From Notospermus geniculatus (lineage: Eukaryota > Nemertea > Pilidiophora > Heteronemertea > Lineidae), in contig NMRB01000003.1 in NCBI GenBank assembly GCA_002633025.1, positions 90,531-154,530 of the forward strand: a DNA stretch of 64,000 nt, in the 5' to 3' direction. Positions 1 through 11,100 of this stretch are shown piece by piece. The position numbers were made by a program, and so were the translations under genes. The stretch's first letter is position 1. Each line of letters starts with the position of its first letter. Below the pieces are notes generated by a model that was not told the DNA's origin, searched no databases, and saw nothing but the letters and a program-made list of their open reading frames with translations.

Positions 1-13
1 GGGGGGGGGGGGG
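1..13. other. Poly-G run at window edge
   Basis: Thirteen consecutive G bases open the window. Together with the four lone n characters further on, this looks like a sequencing or contig-end artefact and not biology. Nothing recognisable follows until the exon at 342. Confidence 0.6.
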
Positions 14-341
14 TCAGCAGATCGGCTGGTTTCAACACCACCAGATGGACTTGCTCCACAAAGTGATATGGGCGGGGACTGGGCGCAAGCAACTACAGAA
101 AGCGCACCTGCAGTTCATTACTGTGTGGTTGCAAAGAACGGGGACAGCACAGCCCCCCGTTGTATAAACAAATAAAGGTCGGAGGAATCGAACCGAGTGG
201 ATTGACGGCCTCAACCCTCAGGATGGCCGATTCAGATTGGAAGTGTGTGATCATTAGGAATTCGCAATACATGTAATTCTTCTGCCCTCCCTCCTCCGTA
301 AATTATACATGATTCATCAGAAGATGTCAATTTCTTTGCAG

Positions 342-776
342 TCAAAGTATTCAGAACATAAATGTGCAAGGAGGAAGTCTTGGAGAACCCCTGAAACTGC
401 CACCTGGCGGTAACGGAAGGCTGTATGGTGTTGCAGCCGTCAGGAAAGAATGCCCAAGAGGTAAGTACGAGTACGAGTCCCACAGATACAGCATTAGCCT
501 TTGGTACTAGCTACCGTGACAACAGGCGGAGCAAGAAGGCGATTCAGTACTGGAGAAGCCCCTAGAACTGAACACAATTTTCACATGCAACAGATACACC
601 GGTCGAAATCTGTCACGAATATGTCACTTATTACAGGGACCAACGCCTGTGCCCTCCAGAACGGTGGCTGCCGCTTCCTCTGTCTACCAACACCAAATGG
701 AGGTCGGACATGCGCCTGCCCCGACGACATGGACGATGATGAATGCAACCAAATTAACCTCGCCCAGAAGGAATAG
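342..776 (+). CDS. LDL-receptor-related protein fragment, two exons
   Basis: Exon one (342-460) follows an acceptor ending in TTTGCAG and stops at a strong donor (AG|GTAAGTACG). Exon two begins at 637 after TTATTACAG. The joined frame reads the end of a YWTD-type propeller segment (…LYGVAAVRKECPRG) and then an EGF-like module with the typical spacing CALQNGGCRFLCLPTP…CACP. This order, propeller then EGF, is that of LRP/LDLR-family endocytic receptors, which bind extracellular ligands at the cell surface. The exon runs into TAG at 774-776 with no GT donor before it, so the product would end here without a membrane anchor. It may be the last exon of a secreted form, a decayed fragment, or an end whose splice site I misjudge. 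Upstream exons are outside the window. The paralogue (LRP1, 2, 4, 5 or 6 type) cannot be told from so little. Confidence 0.55.
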
Positions 777-1990
777 GCAGGACAAGTAAACATTGCAGGC
801 GTCGAGACACACGGGGATACTCAGGAACCTGTCTAGAAAATTCAAATATAAGAGAATTAATAGTGGCGAAGGTGGCCAAAGATCAAGGGAAAAACTTTTT
901 CACAATGGCTTCATCTGCAATGTAAATAAGACGATTAGTCACAGAATGTGTGCCATATAATGACCAACATGTGGAGGAATATACTGTAAATTTTTGAAGG
1001 CACACAATACAAGAAACCATCACAAACAACTTCACAAACTCGGCCTTGCAACACGTGCAAGGCTAGTATTTAAAAGTGTGGACTGAATTCTAGGAATAAG
1101 CAATATGCAACTCTCAAGCAAATGGCATGACCTGTGCAACAAGACCCGATTTACTCGTGTCAGTAGGGTACCTACATGTACAATGCATTTGCAACTAAAT
1201 GCTTTTTTTCATATAGAGCTCATGCATGCTTTAAATACCAGTATATACTACATGTAGGATGTTGTAGGCTGCCAATAGAGACATAAGGGAAAAGGTATGG
1301 ATCTAATCAATCAGTGGGGACATACAAATACATAACTTGTAGATAAGAAATCATATACATGTAGCATATCTAGCAAATTACCAGTATATACTATACACAA
1401 GTAGGATTATACTCTGCAAAACAAATATAGTAGGCCTACAAATGAACTACTGAACAAGTCTAAAAACGAACAACAAAAGAAACAAATATACATGTATACA
1501 CATGATACATCTGTTACTCAGAATCAGTAAAAAGTGAAGCAATGTTTCTTGCTTGAGTTGAACTGTTTTATTTTCTTCGATGTAGCACATACATACATAG
1601 CTTGAAAATAAATCTGTACATGATTCAATATACGAGTTCCTTTTTCGCACCTCTTCAAACTGACTTGCATATCAAGCAGAAGAGTATCCCAACAGGTAAC
1701 ACAACCTTGGCTGCATGTTGGACATTGGAATGGAGAGCTGTACTTGGTCTACTCTGCTGCATGGTATCCAAATACACCCCTCCACTGCAAAGAGCACCGG
1801 ATCCATCCATGAGTCAACAAGATAGCTACCTACATTCAATTTGAGAGTTTTCCCAACACAGTAACAGTGAAGATCAGATTAAAACTCTGTTACCACAGTT
1901 TTCAACAACAAAGGTCATGAGCAGTTTGGGTCACAGTGTTCTCAACACAAAATAGCACATTACAAACACACCATATTGGCTACACATAAC
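777..1990. other. Intergenic, likely RTRAF 3' UTR at right
   Basis: AT-rich DNA with many ACATGTA/TATAC motifs and no convincing coding frame. The right part should hold the 3' untranslated region of RTRAF on the minus strand. TTTTATT at about 1566-1572 reads AATAAAA on the minus strand and is a possible poly(A) signal about 420 bp past the RTRAF stop codon. Confidence 0.45.
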
Positions 1991-4459
1991 TTATCGACCA
2001 ACTTTACCAAGTCTCTGATCTGTCTTGGGATTCGCAGTTAAGGCTTGAACTGCAACAATTGCTTCATTTATGCATGTCTGCAGGTCTCGTAATTCCCGAA
2101 CGTGCAAGAGGCGCAAGATTTTCGCTGCATCATTACTGACATAATCTGAAAGGGGACAAATATTTAGACAGGATCATCTTGTGATGACAAGTAACTAAAG
2201 CTGTGTTCACACTGAAACCGACTTGAAAGCGTTTTCCGTAAAACGTTTTACGAAAAACGCTTTCGACCAAAACCGACTGTGCCACACTACAGTCACCAAA
2301 GCGTTTTCAAAACGGTTGTCGCGCCCGAATAACGTCGAGTCGTTTTGAAACCACTTCTGGAACCGTTTTCGTTAAAACGCTTTCAAACCGTTTTAAGAGG
2401 GCTCTAGTGTGGCACCCTAAACCGTTTTAACATCTTAAAACGTTTTCAAACCGTTTTAAAAGCCCAGTGTGAACGCAGCTTAATACATGTAACAGGCCAC
2501 AGTAAGAAAAGTAGAAAAACAGAGTAATGGAACCCTCCTACTAAGAATAGCTAGTTTTATCTCTACACTAGGTATGTTTTTAAGCATCAAGCAGTAGGCT
2601 AAGCGTGAGAATACATACCTCCAGTTTCAAATCCTAATGGCACTTTCTCCAATGGTAGATACTCAAGCTGAAAATAGAGAAAAGCATGTGTATTTCTTAA
2701 TTGGGAGAAAAATAACATTGGGGAATACTGTGAGGAGGTATCTTCATTGTAACTACTCGAGAAGACATTTTTCCTAATCGAAGAATAAGTAACCACTCCT
2801 ATCCTAGACGGAGGGAAATTTTCTCACCTTTCCTTCAGTCTTGCCAGCATTCTTTACTGCTTCCGTTGAAAATCTTTCTTTTATAACCAAACAAATAGCC
2901 TGGAATGAAAACAGATGCATCGTGTGATGCAGAAAACAAGAGCAACGACAAAGATTGGTAACAATTTTATGTGACCAGAAGTGCAAGATACATGTACCTA
3001 TGAAACCCCTAAAGGCCTACCAACCTTCAGTTGCTCCTGGTGATCTGGGTGAGGTGGTACTTGTAGTAATGTTGACAAAGATATAATGCCAGCCTTGAAA
3101 TCAGGACTATCAACTGGAAAAAACAAACATAGTATGAGATGCAAGATTGAGGTCATAAAGTTGCAGGATCGCATGAGAGCCTGGAAATAATTTCAAGAGT
3201 TTAAGAGGCATATTGAACAATGCCATAAACCTCTATACCATATGGCTAAAGTGTTTTGGTAATCAATAATGCCAGTGGGCACTCTGAAACTTACAGTCCA
3301 TGTTGTCTAAGGGATTTGTAGACACTGGCTTGGCCTTTGCTTGGTTTTCTTTATACTTCTCCGCTGTCATTGTCTTGTATTTCTCAACTGAAATAAACAG
3401 TGGTTTATGATCAGCAATATCTTGTGGCAAAATGAGAGCAGGGACAGCAAATGATTAACTTTGACAGTGATATTTGTTTTTAACATTTCCACTGAAGTTC
3501 TTTTTATGCTGAGCATGACCCAGGACCCAGTGAATGAGATCAGTTGCTTTGTGTGGCCTTCTACTGGTCCCCCTTCATAATCATAATATCTCCCAGTACT
3601 ACAGGAAGTACATGTACACTGATAAGAAGTCGGGTCAAGTGAAACTTATGACTAAAATGCTTTGGTGCTTGGTCTGTGTCAACTGATTCATCCTCACCAT
3701 TGTCACCATATTCAAGTTTGATGGCAAAACCAAGCAACCAATCTGTGATCATTCTCCTCTGCGTTGGCTGATACGGACAGCTTAGATCTTGGATGTACTG
3801 TGGAATTAGAATGGAATAGGAGAAGGTTTGAAACATCAAAATAAACCTCAGGGTCAAAAGAAGATAATGTGACAGCCACTATCTATCACTATCAGAATGT
3901 GTTCACAACCATGACTATTATTTCAGACAATCAGAATCTGCATCAGACAAAGCTAGTTCATACCCGGTGAAATGCATTCGTCCATTCTGGAGATTCAATG
4001 AGGCGTAGAGGCTCTCTGTCTTCTATTTTGTAATGACGAATCTTCTGATCTTCCAGCCAAAGAATTAATGACCGGAAATTCGCTTCATCTGTAAAATAAA
4101 ATGAAGAAAAATTGGGCCTGCTGGGCCTAGCCCTAGGTTGTAGTAGTAGCCTACCTACTTAGGCTACCACCATACCCTAGAGACCAACTGCATAGGCCTA
4201 GGCCCTACCATACCTAAACAAGAAACCACATTGACAATGTCATGAATGTCAATGTGCATGCAACAGCATGACAGTGCAATCAATGCAATGCCAATGCACA
4301 CACACAGCCACTCACATGCAATGCCGGCATTTTGGTTGGCAGGCCTGCCCTAGGCTAGGCCTAATATTGCATATTTTCGGGTGTGCAGCAACATCTACCG
4401 TCAATATTCACTGTTTCTGGATTCGGATGATCTAAAGCTATAAATTTTCTTTTGAACAT
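1991..4459 (-). CDS. RTRAF: RTRAF (C14orf166/CGI-99), RNA transcription, translation and transport factor
   Basis: Eight exons on the minus strand with GT-AG borders: 4459-4399, 4088-3964, 3797-3698, 3387-3295, 3113-3025, 2899-2828, 2667-2619 and 2145-1991. Together they make 744 nt, or 247 residues, against about 244 in human. The start reads MFKRKFIALDHPNP, matching the human N-terminus. Later landmarks are LILWLEDQKIRHYKIEDR, DWLLGFAIKLEYGDN, and the ending INEAIVAVQALTANPKTDQR followed by LGKVGR-stop. RTRAF belongs to the tRNA-splicing ligase complex with RTCB, DDX1 and FAM98, and to RNA transport granules; it works in nucleus and cytoplasm. All exons are intact and in phase. Intron 7 carries a fold-back element (2199-2480). 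The start codon lies about 210 bp from a large nested repeat (4673-6269), leaving little room for an upstream promoter. Confidence 0.97.
2199..2480. mobile_element. Harbinger-like MITE in RTRAF intron 7
   Basis: A 282-bp non-coding element with terminal inverted repeats AGCTGTGTTCACACTG / CAGTGTGAACGCAGCT. It is flanked on both sides by TAA (2196-2198 and 2481-2483). A 3-bp TAA/TTA target duplication is the hallmark of PIF/Harbinger transposition. The interior is a dense set of AAAACGTTTT/AACCGTTTT motifs in both orientations. Confidence 0.75.
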
Positions 4460-4672
4460 CTGCCTGTCTGTGTGTGTAATTGAAAAGAAAGCGAGTTTTC
4501 GGGACAAATTCGGACGAAATGTGGCAACACAGGCGGCGCTGGCAGTCGGTCTCGGAGTGGATCCAGGACAGCGCACCAGTCTACGCGTCGGTTCTTCAAC
4601 CTGGTTCCCTGGTCGTCCAAAGGTGCCGCTGACTAAATGCGTCAATATTCGTCGTCATTTGCCAAAGAAATA

Positions 4673-6269
4673 CAGGCATTTACGGTGGCCCATAAGGGAC
4701 ATTTAGTTTTTATTTTATATACCCGGTATATATTTTTTTCTACTTTTCTCCGCGGAATAAACTTTTCTCTGCGGAAATAATGTTTTCTCCGCGGAAATAA
4801 TGTTTTCTCCGCGGAAATAATGTTTTCTCTGCGGAAATAATGTTTTCTCTGCCGCGGAAATAATGTTTTCTCCGCGGAGAAAACTTTTCTCCGCAGAATT
4901 AAACTTTTCTCCGCGGAAATAATGTTTTCTCCACGGAAAGAATGTTTTCTCCGCGGAAATAATGTTTTCTCCGCGGAAATAATGTTTTCTCCGCGGAATT
5001 ATACTTTTCTCCGCGGAAATAAACTTTTCTCCGCGGAATTAAACTTTGTGGAAATCGCTGATCAAAGCCAGAGTTTTTCTACGTGCAGAAAAGTTTATTC
5101 CACGGAATAAAGTTATTTCCGCGGAAAAGTCTAATTCCGCGGAGAAAACATTATTTCCGCGGAGAAAAGTTTTCTACACGTGGAGAAAACTTTTCTCCGC
5201 GGAATAAACTTGATTTCCGCGGAGAAAAGGTTATTTCCGCGGAGAAAACATTATTTCCGCGGAGAAAACATTATTTCTGCGGAGAAAACATAAACATTAT
5301 TTCCGCGGAGAAAAGTTTAATTCCGCGGAGAAAACATTATTTCCGCGGAGAAAAGTTTAATTCTGCGGAGAAAACTTTTCTCGGCGGAATAAAGTTATTT
5401 CCGCGGAGAAAACATTATTTCCGCGGAGAAAACATGATTTCCACGGAGCAAACATTATTTCCGCGGAGAAAAGTTTAATTCCGCGGAGAAAAGTTTTCTC
5501 CGCGGAATAAAGTTATTTCCGCGGAGAAAACATTATTTCCGCGGAGAAAACATTATTTCCGCGGAGAAAAGTTTATTCTGCGGAGAAAAGTAGAAAAAAA
5601 AATATATAAAATAAAAACTAAATGTCCCTTATGGGCCACCGTAGGCATTGACTGATGTTTATCTATTTTGTAATTTTATTTTCATTTTTATAGTAGGTCT
5701 GCTGGAATGGAACTTTCGAAGGATTTTGAAATTTGTTTCATCAAATTCAAAATCCTTTGAGTGGTTGCTGAGATTATCAAACTTTTGATAAAAAATTTGA
5801 AATTTTCACGTTTTTCAACAAATTTCAAAATGTTGATATTTGAAAAATATGCATAAATTCTAACCAGTTTATGCGAATCATCCAAAATTTATAATAAATT
5901 TTTTTTTGAAATTTATTGGAAAACGCAAAAATTTCCAATTTTCAAAAATTTGAAATCTCCAATATCTCAGCACCACAAAAAAAATCTACATATTTTGATG
6001 AAACTAGGACCAAAATCCTAAGGAATCTTCCATTCTGTCAGAACTACTATAAAAATGAAAATATAATTACAAAATAAAAGATTTTGATTTTCAAGGTTTT
6101 TTCTGATGAGCTATTACATAATTTTGATATTTCGAAACTTGCAAAATTTTGATGCAGAAATATGACCAACAAGTTTTCTTTTCATATGCAACAAACCGTG
6201 TCAAAATTGGTTCGGGAGTATTTGAAATATTCAAGATATCAAGTGTAGATAAACATCAGTCAATGCCTG
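4673..6269. mobile_element. TA-flanked fold-back element (host of a nested insertion)
   Basis: The terminal inverted repeat CAGGCATTGACTGATGTTTATC is complete at the right end (ending at 6269). At the left it is split: CAGGCATT at 4673-4680, then the CCGCGG-rich element, then GGCATTGACTGATGTTTATC from 5644. A second inverted pair, CTATTTTGTAATTTTATTTTC near 5661 and its complement near 6060, extends the fold-back. The outer flanks are TA on both sides (4671-4672, 6270-6271), as for Tc1/mariner-type elements. The interior is AT-rich and non-coding. Confidence 0.75.
4681..5643. mobile_element. CCGCGG-repeat fold-back element, nested
   Basis: A 963-bp element whose ends TACGGTGGCCCATAAGGGAC and its complement continue inward for about 50 bp. 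It is flanked by GGCATT direct repeats (4675-4680, 5644-5649). The interior is an array of a roughly 20-bp unit TTTTCTCCGCGGAAATAATG, in one orientation up to about 5040 and in the reverse orientation from about 5090, so the element folds into one long imperfect hairpin. Open frames across it (SAEKTLFPRRKHYF-type repeats) are by-products of the repeat. Confidence 0.85.
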
Positions 6270-6271
6270 TA

Positions 6272-8176
6272 CATACGATGCCATGACGTCGATTGGTCAC
6301 GAAGCACCACTCAGCGCCACCATTGGACGGCTATGGAACCAGGTTCGATATCCTCAGAATCATGGCAAAATGAGGAAGAAGTAGCTTATACCAACACAAA
6401 CTGCCTTTATTAATACAAACTGGTCATACTGTCGTTGAGCCACCTATTCATTCCATAAACGCTGTACAACTTTACAGAAAACTGTCTGTATCATTTAATG
6501 TTCCAATGAAGTTGATCGGAATTATGATCGAAAGCAGACACACTCTCTGAACAGCAATTCTAACATTTCCATCCTATTTTTCAAAATACAAGCGAAACTC
6601 TTGATAATGCACGACAAGGAACTATACTAGAATGTGATTAACCCACCGTTGACCACATCGCGCCGCAAAAACCACAGCAATATGAAGATTTCACTCAATC
6701 AAATCAGAAAGACAAAATGTGTACAGAGGTCCCATTCATTTCTAAAACTTTTCTCAAAAAAAGATATATGAACATGGAAGACCATAAAATGTATTTCCCC
6801 ACATGGCTGTAGTGACAGGTTTGGGTAAAACAGCCTCCCCACCCCTTGGTTTCGATTATATGGTCAACTGCAGTTGTTTCGGAACTCAACATGGTCAAAA
6901 TTACTTGAGGCTCGCCGTCTCACTTGTGAAGTACAATATTAGTACAATACATGATGTACCTGACAGTTATTTATTGGCCAAGGTAACAGGAATGCATCAA
7001 AAGCACAGCCACAACAAAAATTCCAAAGATGCAAAGTCCCATTGGACTACCAGGTGGTACATAGTCTGTTACCTAACACAATGAAAGCAATAGCTTACTC
7101 TTGGACATAGAAGTGATTATGTGGAATTTTGGCAAGTTAAGAAGGCTACTGGTAGACAGAAATTAACTGTACGTGTCATTTCTTCAAGCATATTAGGAGA
7201 AAGGTACAACACACCAGTAACAAGTCATTTCAGTCGCCTGTCATTTGAGTGACCAAGTACATGTACGTTATGTACCTTTGAAGATCTCAACACAGACTGA
7301 CTGTCCCATTCCGAGGCTTAGATTTCTATTCTCCCACAGCAAAGACTTTTCCTCGAGTGGATGAGGAGGAGCAAGGTGAAAACACCTGCTGTGGGAGGAT
7401 GGAAATCATCCTCAGATTGACAGTGTCTGTCAGAACAGATTGGAACTTCAGTCGGATTCATTTCTGAATTGTCTTCTCAGTTTGCAGAGAAATCAAGCCA
7501 TGTCAGGACAACAGAAGTATACCAAATATAATCACCATAAAACACATTCCCTAATGATTCAGTTGATAACAACCAATGGGATATTTAATGGACCATGCTG
7601 ATATGTTCATTACGGAAATGCCATGCTGTATAACGAAGAAATGACCACAGTGGTGATGACTTTTTCTTGGATATCCTTGAAACAAACTCAGGTGTGCTGG
7701 CATACATCCCATCTGACAGTAGACAAATATTTGAGAAAATTGGTCAATCATGATGTACATGTACATGATGATAAACCTCCTTTTTTACAGAGTCAATTAA
7801 AATGCAATGTAGGTATGTTTTCTTTCCAGGCCCTATTACTTTCTGTCCAGCTCCAACACAGCTTAAACAATAGCAAGCAGAGCAGACGACAGACATTCCA
7901 TAAAATATCCGTGCCACTTGGCAGCGATAAAATTTACAAAAAATTCTGTTTGGCAGCTCTCCTTTTCAATGACTTCAGACTTCCACATCAAGTGATTGAT
8001 GGGAGGTCCTTGTCATAGATGTAGAGGCACCAACATTAAAACCACTCAGACCCAAATGATTATCATTTCTGTTCATAAGATCACACGGTGCATCATACAT
8101 TGTAGAATGCACTATCAAACAAATCACTCTTCACACTCGAAGACCTCAGGATTTGTCGCTCACACTTCGTTCAGCT
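6272..8176. other. Intergenic region with USP34 3' UTR
   Basis: About 1.9 kb between the nested repeats and the USP34 stop codon. I see no coding frame with conserved character. The right-hand part is presumably the USP34 3' untranslated region on the minus strand, but I cannot fix the poly(A) site. Confidence 0.4.
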
Positions 8177-11100
8177 TCAGCTTGCTTTATTCTTCTCAAT
8201 AATATTGAACAACGTCTCAATATGCTTCACAACATTATCAATAATGCCTGGTTTCTCTTTCCCACCACGTCCATCCGATTTCTTCTTTTCTGAATCGGCC
8301 GTCTTTCCCATCAGCTTGTTCTTCGTCTCTCTGTCCTCCTCCTCTTCATTGTCATCCTCGTCTGCCTCTGTCACGACAGCCGACGCGCTACGTTCTTTTG
8401 TCTGCTCTTCATCATCTTTGGACGTTCCCGGTCTCACATCATCTGCAGTCAAATCTATCTCCTCGACCTCTTCCTTCACATCCTCTTTCTCAGTCTCATT
8501 ACTCAGTTTCCTTCGCTTTGTTGGTATCTCTTCTGAAATAGATGAAATCGGACATATATTTGGTTAGGCCTTCACCATGTAAACATACACACTGATGACT
8601 GGCAGAGACCATGTTCACAGGCTGCCAGGACTGACGTGGCTGGAAGATTTCAAAGAAATTCAAAAAAAATTCTGATTTGTTTACCAGTTTCTGATTCCTG
8701 GGCTTTTGATTTCTCTGCCTCTTGTTTCTCTTTATGTTTTTGTTCTTGATATTGTTTATAGGTCTTTAGTATGAACTCCAGGCTGTCCTTCAGAACTGGG
8801 TTCAGGGTCTTTGGTGGCTGGACTGAGAAAATGAGCAACAATGCTCTCATGTCCTGAAATTAGAAATATTGGGCGTTTCATAATACAGTCTCATTCACAA
8901 AACTGGTACATGTACATTTCAATGCGACTTATATATTTTAAAGTGATATCACAATCGCCATTTTGTTTTCCTGCAAATGCTACATAGGCAACTTCACCGA
9001 CCCCATTAATTCTCTCTGAAATCTTCATCAGATCTGGCTCAGACCTGACCGCTTCAATGGAGGCCCTTTCAGCAGCCACAGCAGCAATGATACTGTCAAG
9101 TAGATTCCTGCCTTGGTCATTCAGCACTTGTTGGTGAACCTAGAAAAACAAACATACAATGATTTGATTTGGAGGAAATCAGCAGCGACAGGTGCCAAAT
9201 CTGATATCCCGAAGTTTGGTTATGTAAACTCACACAGTGCTGGATTTTGAAAGTGGGCAATTCATAAGAATAAACCTACCTTTGGGAAATATGTACAGAA
9301 GAACTGATAAATGATATGATTATTGAGGCTTGCTCGCTCGTCCATCAGGACAGCGTCGACGTAGTCGATGAAAGAAGTGTTCTTGCACAGCATCGTGATA
9401 CAGTTCTTATCAATGTGCTGGAAGGAAAGAGGGTGGGGAAGGGTTGAGAGTATCTTAACTATGATATATTGCCAGGTTCATGACAGAAACTACTGGTAGC
9501 TGTTTGTTTCTAGTCAGCAGCAGTATCACAGAGATTCATGAACATAAGTAACCAGGGTAAGATGAGTTAAATGAGATAAGATGAAACTTACCTCTGTGTG
9601 GTATATTTCATACCATAATTTAGCAAAATATGGTGAATTGAGAGGGACACCTTCATATGCAATCATAGCACCTGTAACAAAAGCAAAGATAAAGAATATG
9701 ACTTAGTTTTATCCCACACTCAATCACATGACAACTACATGTACTTACTTAGGTTTATTGAACTACTTTACTTAGGTTTATTGAACTACATGTACTTACT
9801 TAGGTTTATTATTTGCTCTGTGATTGTCTGCGTGTTGACAGCCACACGGCAGATGAGATCAATGAAGTGATAATACGGGAAGTAGAAGTTGGCCAACGCC
9901 TCATCGTATGCTTTGTCAACACCCTGAAAGAGAGAGGAACATTAAAATTTTCTTGATCAACTTCACACAAGGGTCTCGCATCTTAACAAGGGCTGTGCTC
10001 TTCTGTAAGGCCTACTATTCAGAAACCAGTTGAGTTATGGCTTGATAATGCAATTGGTAAGCAACACACTTATGTCCCTTCACATTACCCATTTTGCAGA
10101 AACATTCACATCATTGCAGAGACGCCACATGATTGCTCACCCTGGTTGACTCCAACATGCTCGTCTGCAGAACCATCTGAAATATAGGTCTGGGTGGTCT
10201 GATATTTGACTTGGATGGCATGGACTTCTGCCCACGGCGTGGGAAGAAGGGCGCAGGCGGCACCGGCACGCTACTATCCTGGAACTGACTGTGACTGTGG
10301 ATAATGATAGGGACGATTGTCTGGAGGGCCTCATTCTGGTAGATCAGCAGTATCTCTTTGATAACATCTGGAACAGAAAACAAGACGCATTATATATGTA
10401 ACTTTGTGACTAGGCACACTGGGGATTCACCATGGTGTTGGCTGAAGCAAAACCAGAAATGGATTCTTTAGTTGTGTACATGTTGGCAAACATAAACCTG
10501 TGTCAATCTCAGAAAAGAGATCGGCAGGAATTGAGTAATACTAGTACATACAGATTGCACACTGTCTGGCCTCGTTGGGTACAAATGCATTCAGTAGGTG
10601 AAGTAGCTTCCTCACAAAGTCCATACGTTCCTTCCAGTTGTGCAAGCATGCCTTCACTTCAGTGACTGGAACATAACAGGAAAGAATTGTTAGAGATGAA
10701 ATAGAAGTGAAGATACTCCCTTCTACCATTGGGGCACAGCCTACTTGGTGATAATCAAGCAGGAGCATTCACACTTACCCTTTTTCTCCGAGCATACTCT
10801 GGCAGTCTTCAGAACAGGTGTGACAATCTGAAGTAATTCAACGATGTCACCAGTGACATGACATGCTGTTGCTTCGTGAAACATCATATGTAAGGTACTA
10901 AACGCCTCTGTCATCATCTGTAGGCCATTGTTATAGAGCAACATCAGTCGGTCCTCATTCGTCTCGACCAGAATCTTAAAAGCACTGAAAATATTGGAAA
11001 TATCATTAGACTTAAAATGCTGTCAATGACCACTGCACACCTCGCAGGTCTTGCTCTAAGATTTCATCAAGAAATATCTTCAGTCATAAAAAAATGTAAA

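Noticed and set aside
184-240. tRNA-like 3' half on the minus strand (GGTTCGATTCCTCCGACC)
   Set aside because: The T-arm looks right, but no matching acceptor 5' strand or D-arm is found at the proper distance, so no tRNA gene can be called.
4922-5478. Open frames with repeated SAEKTLFPRRKHYF-type peptides
   Set aside because: They are translations of the 20-bp CCGCGG tandem unit; frames appear in both orientations and no start or splice context fits a gene.
8205-8567. Plus-strand 120-codon Ser/Phe-rich frame
   Set aside because: It is the antisense shadow of the last USP34 exon, whose minus-strand frame matches the known C-terminal composition and splice sites.
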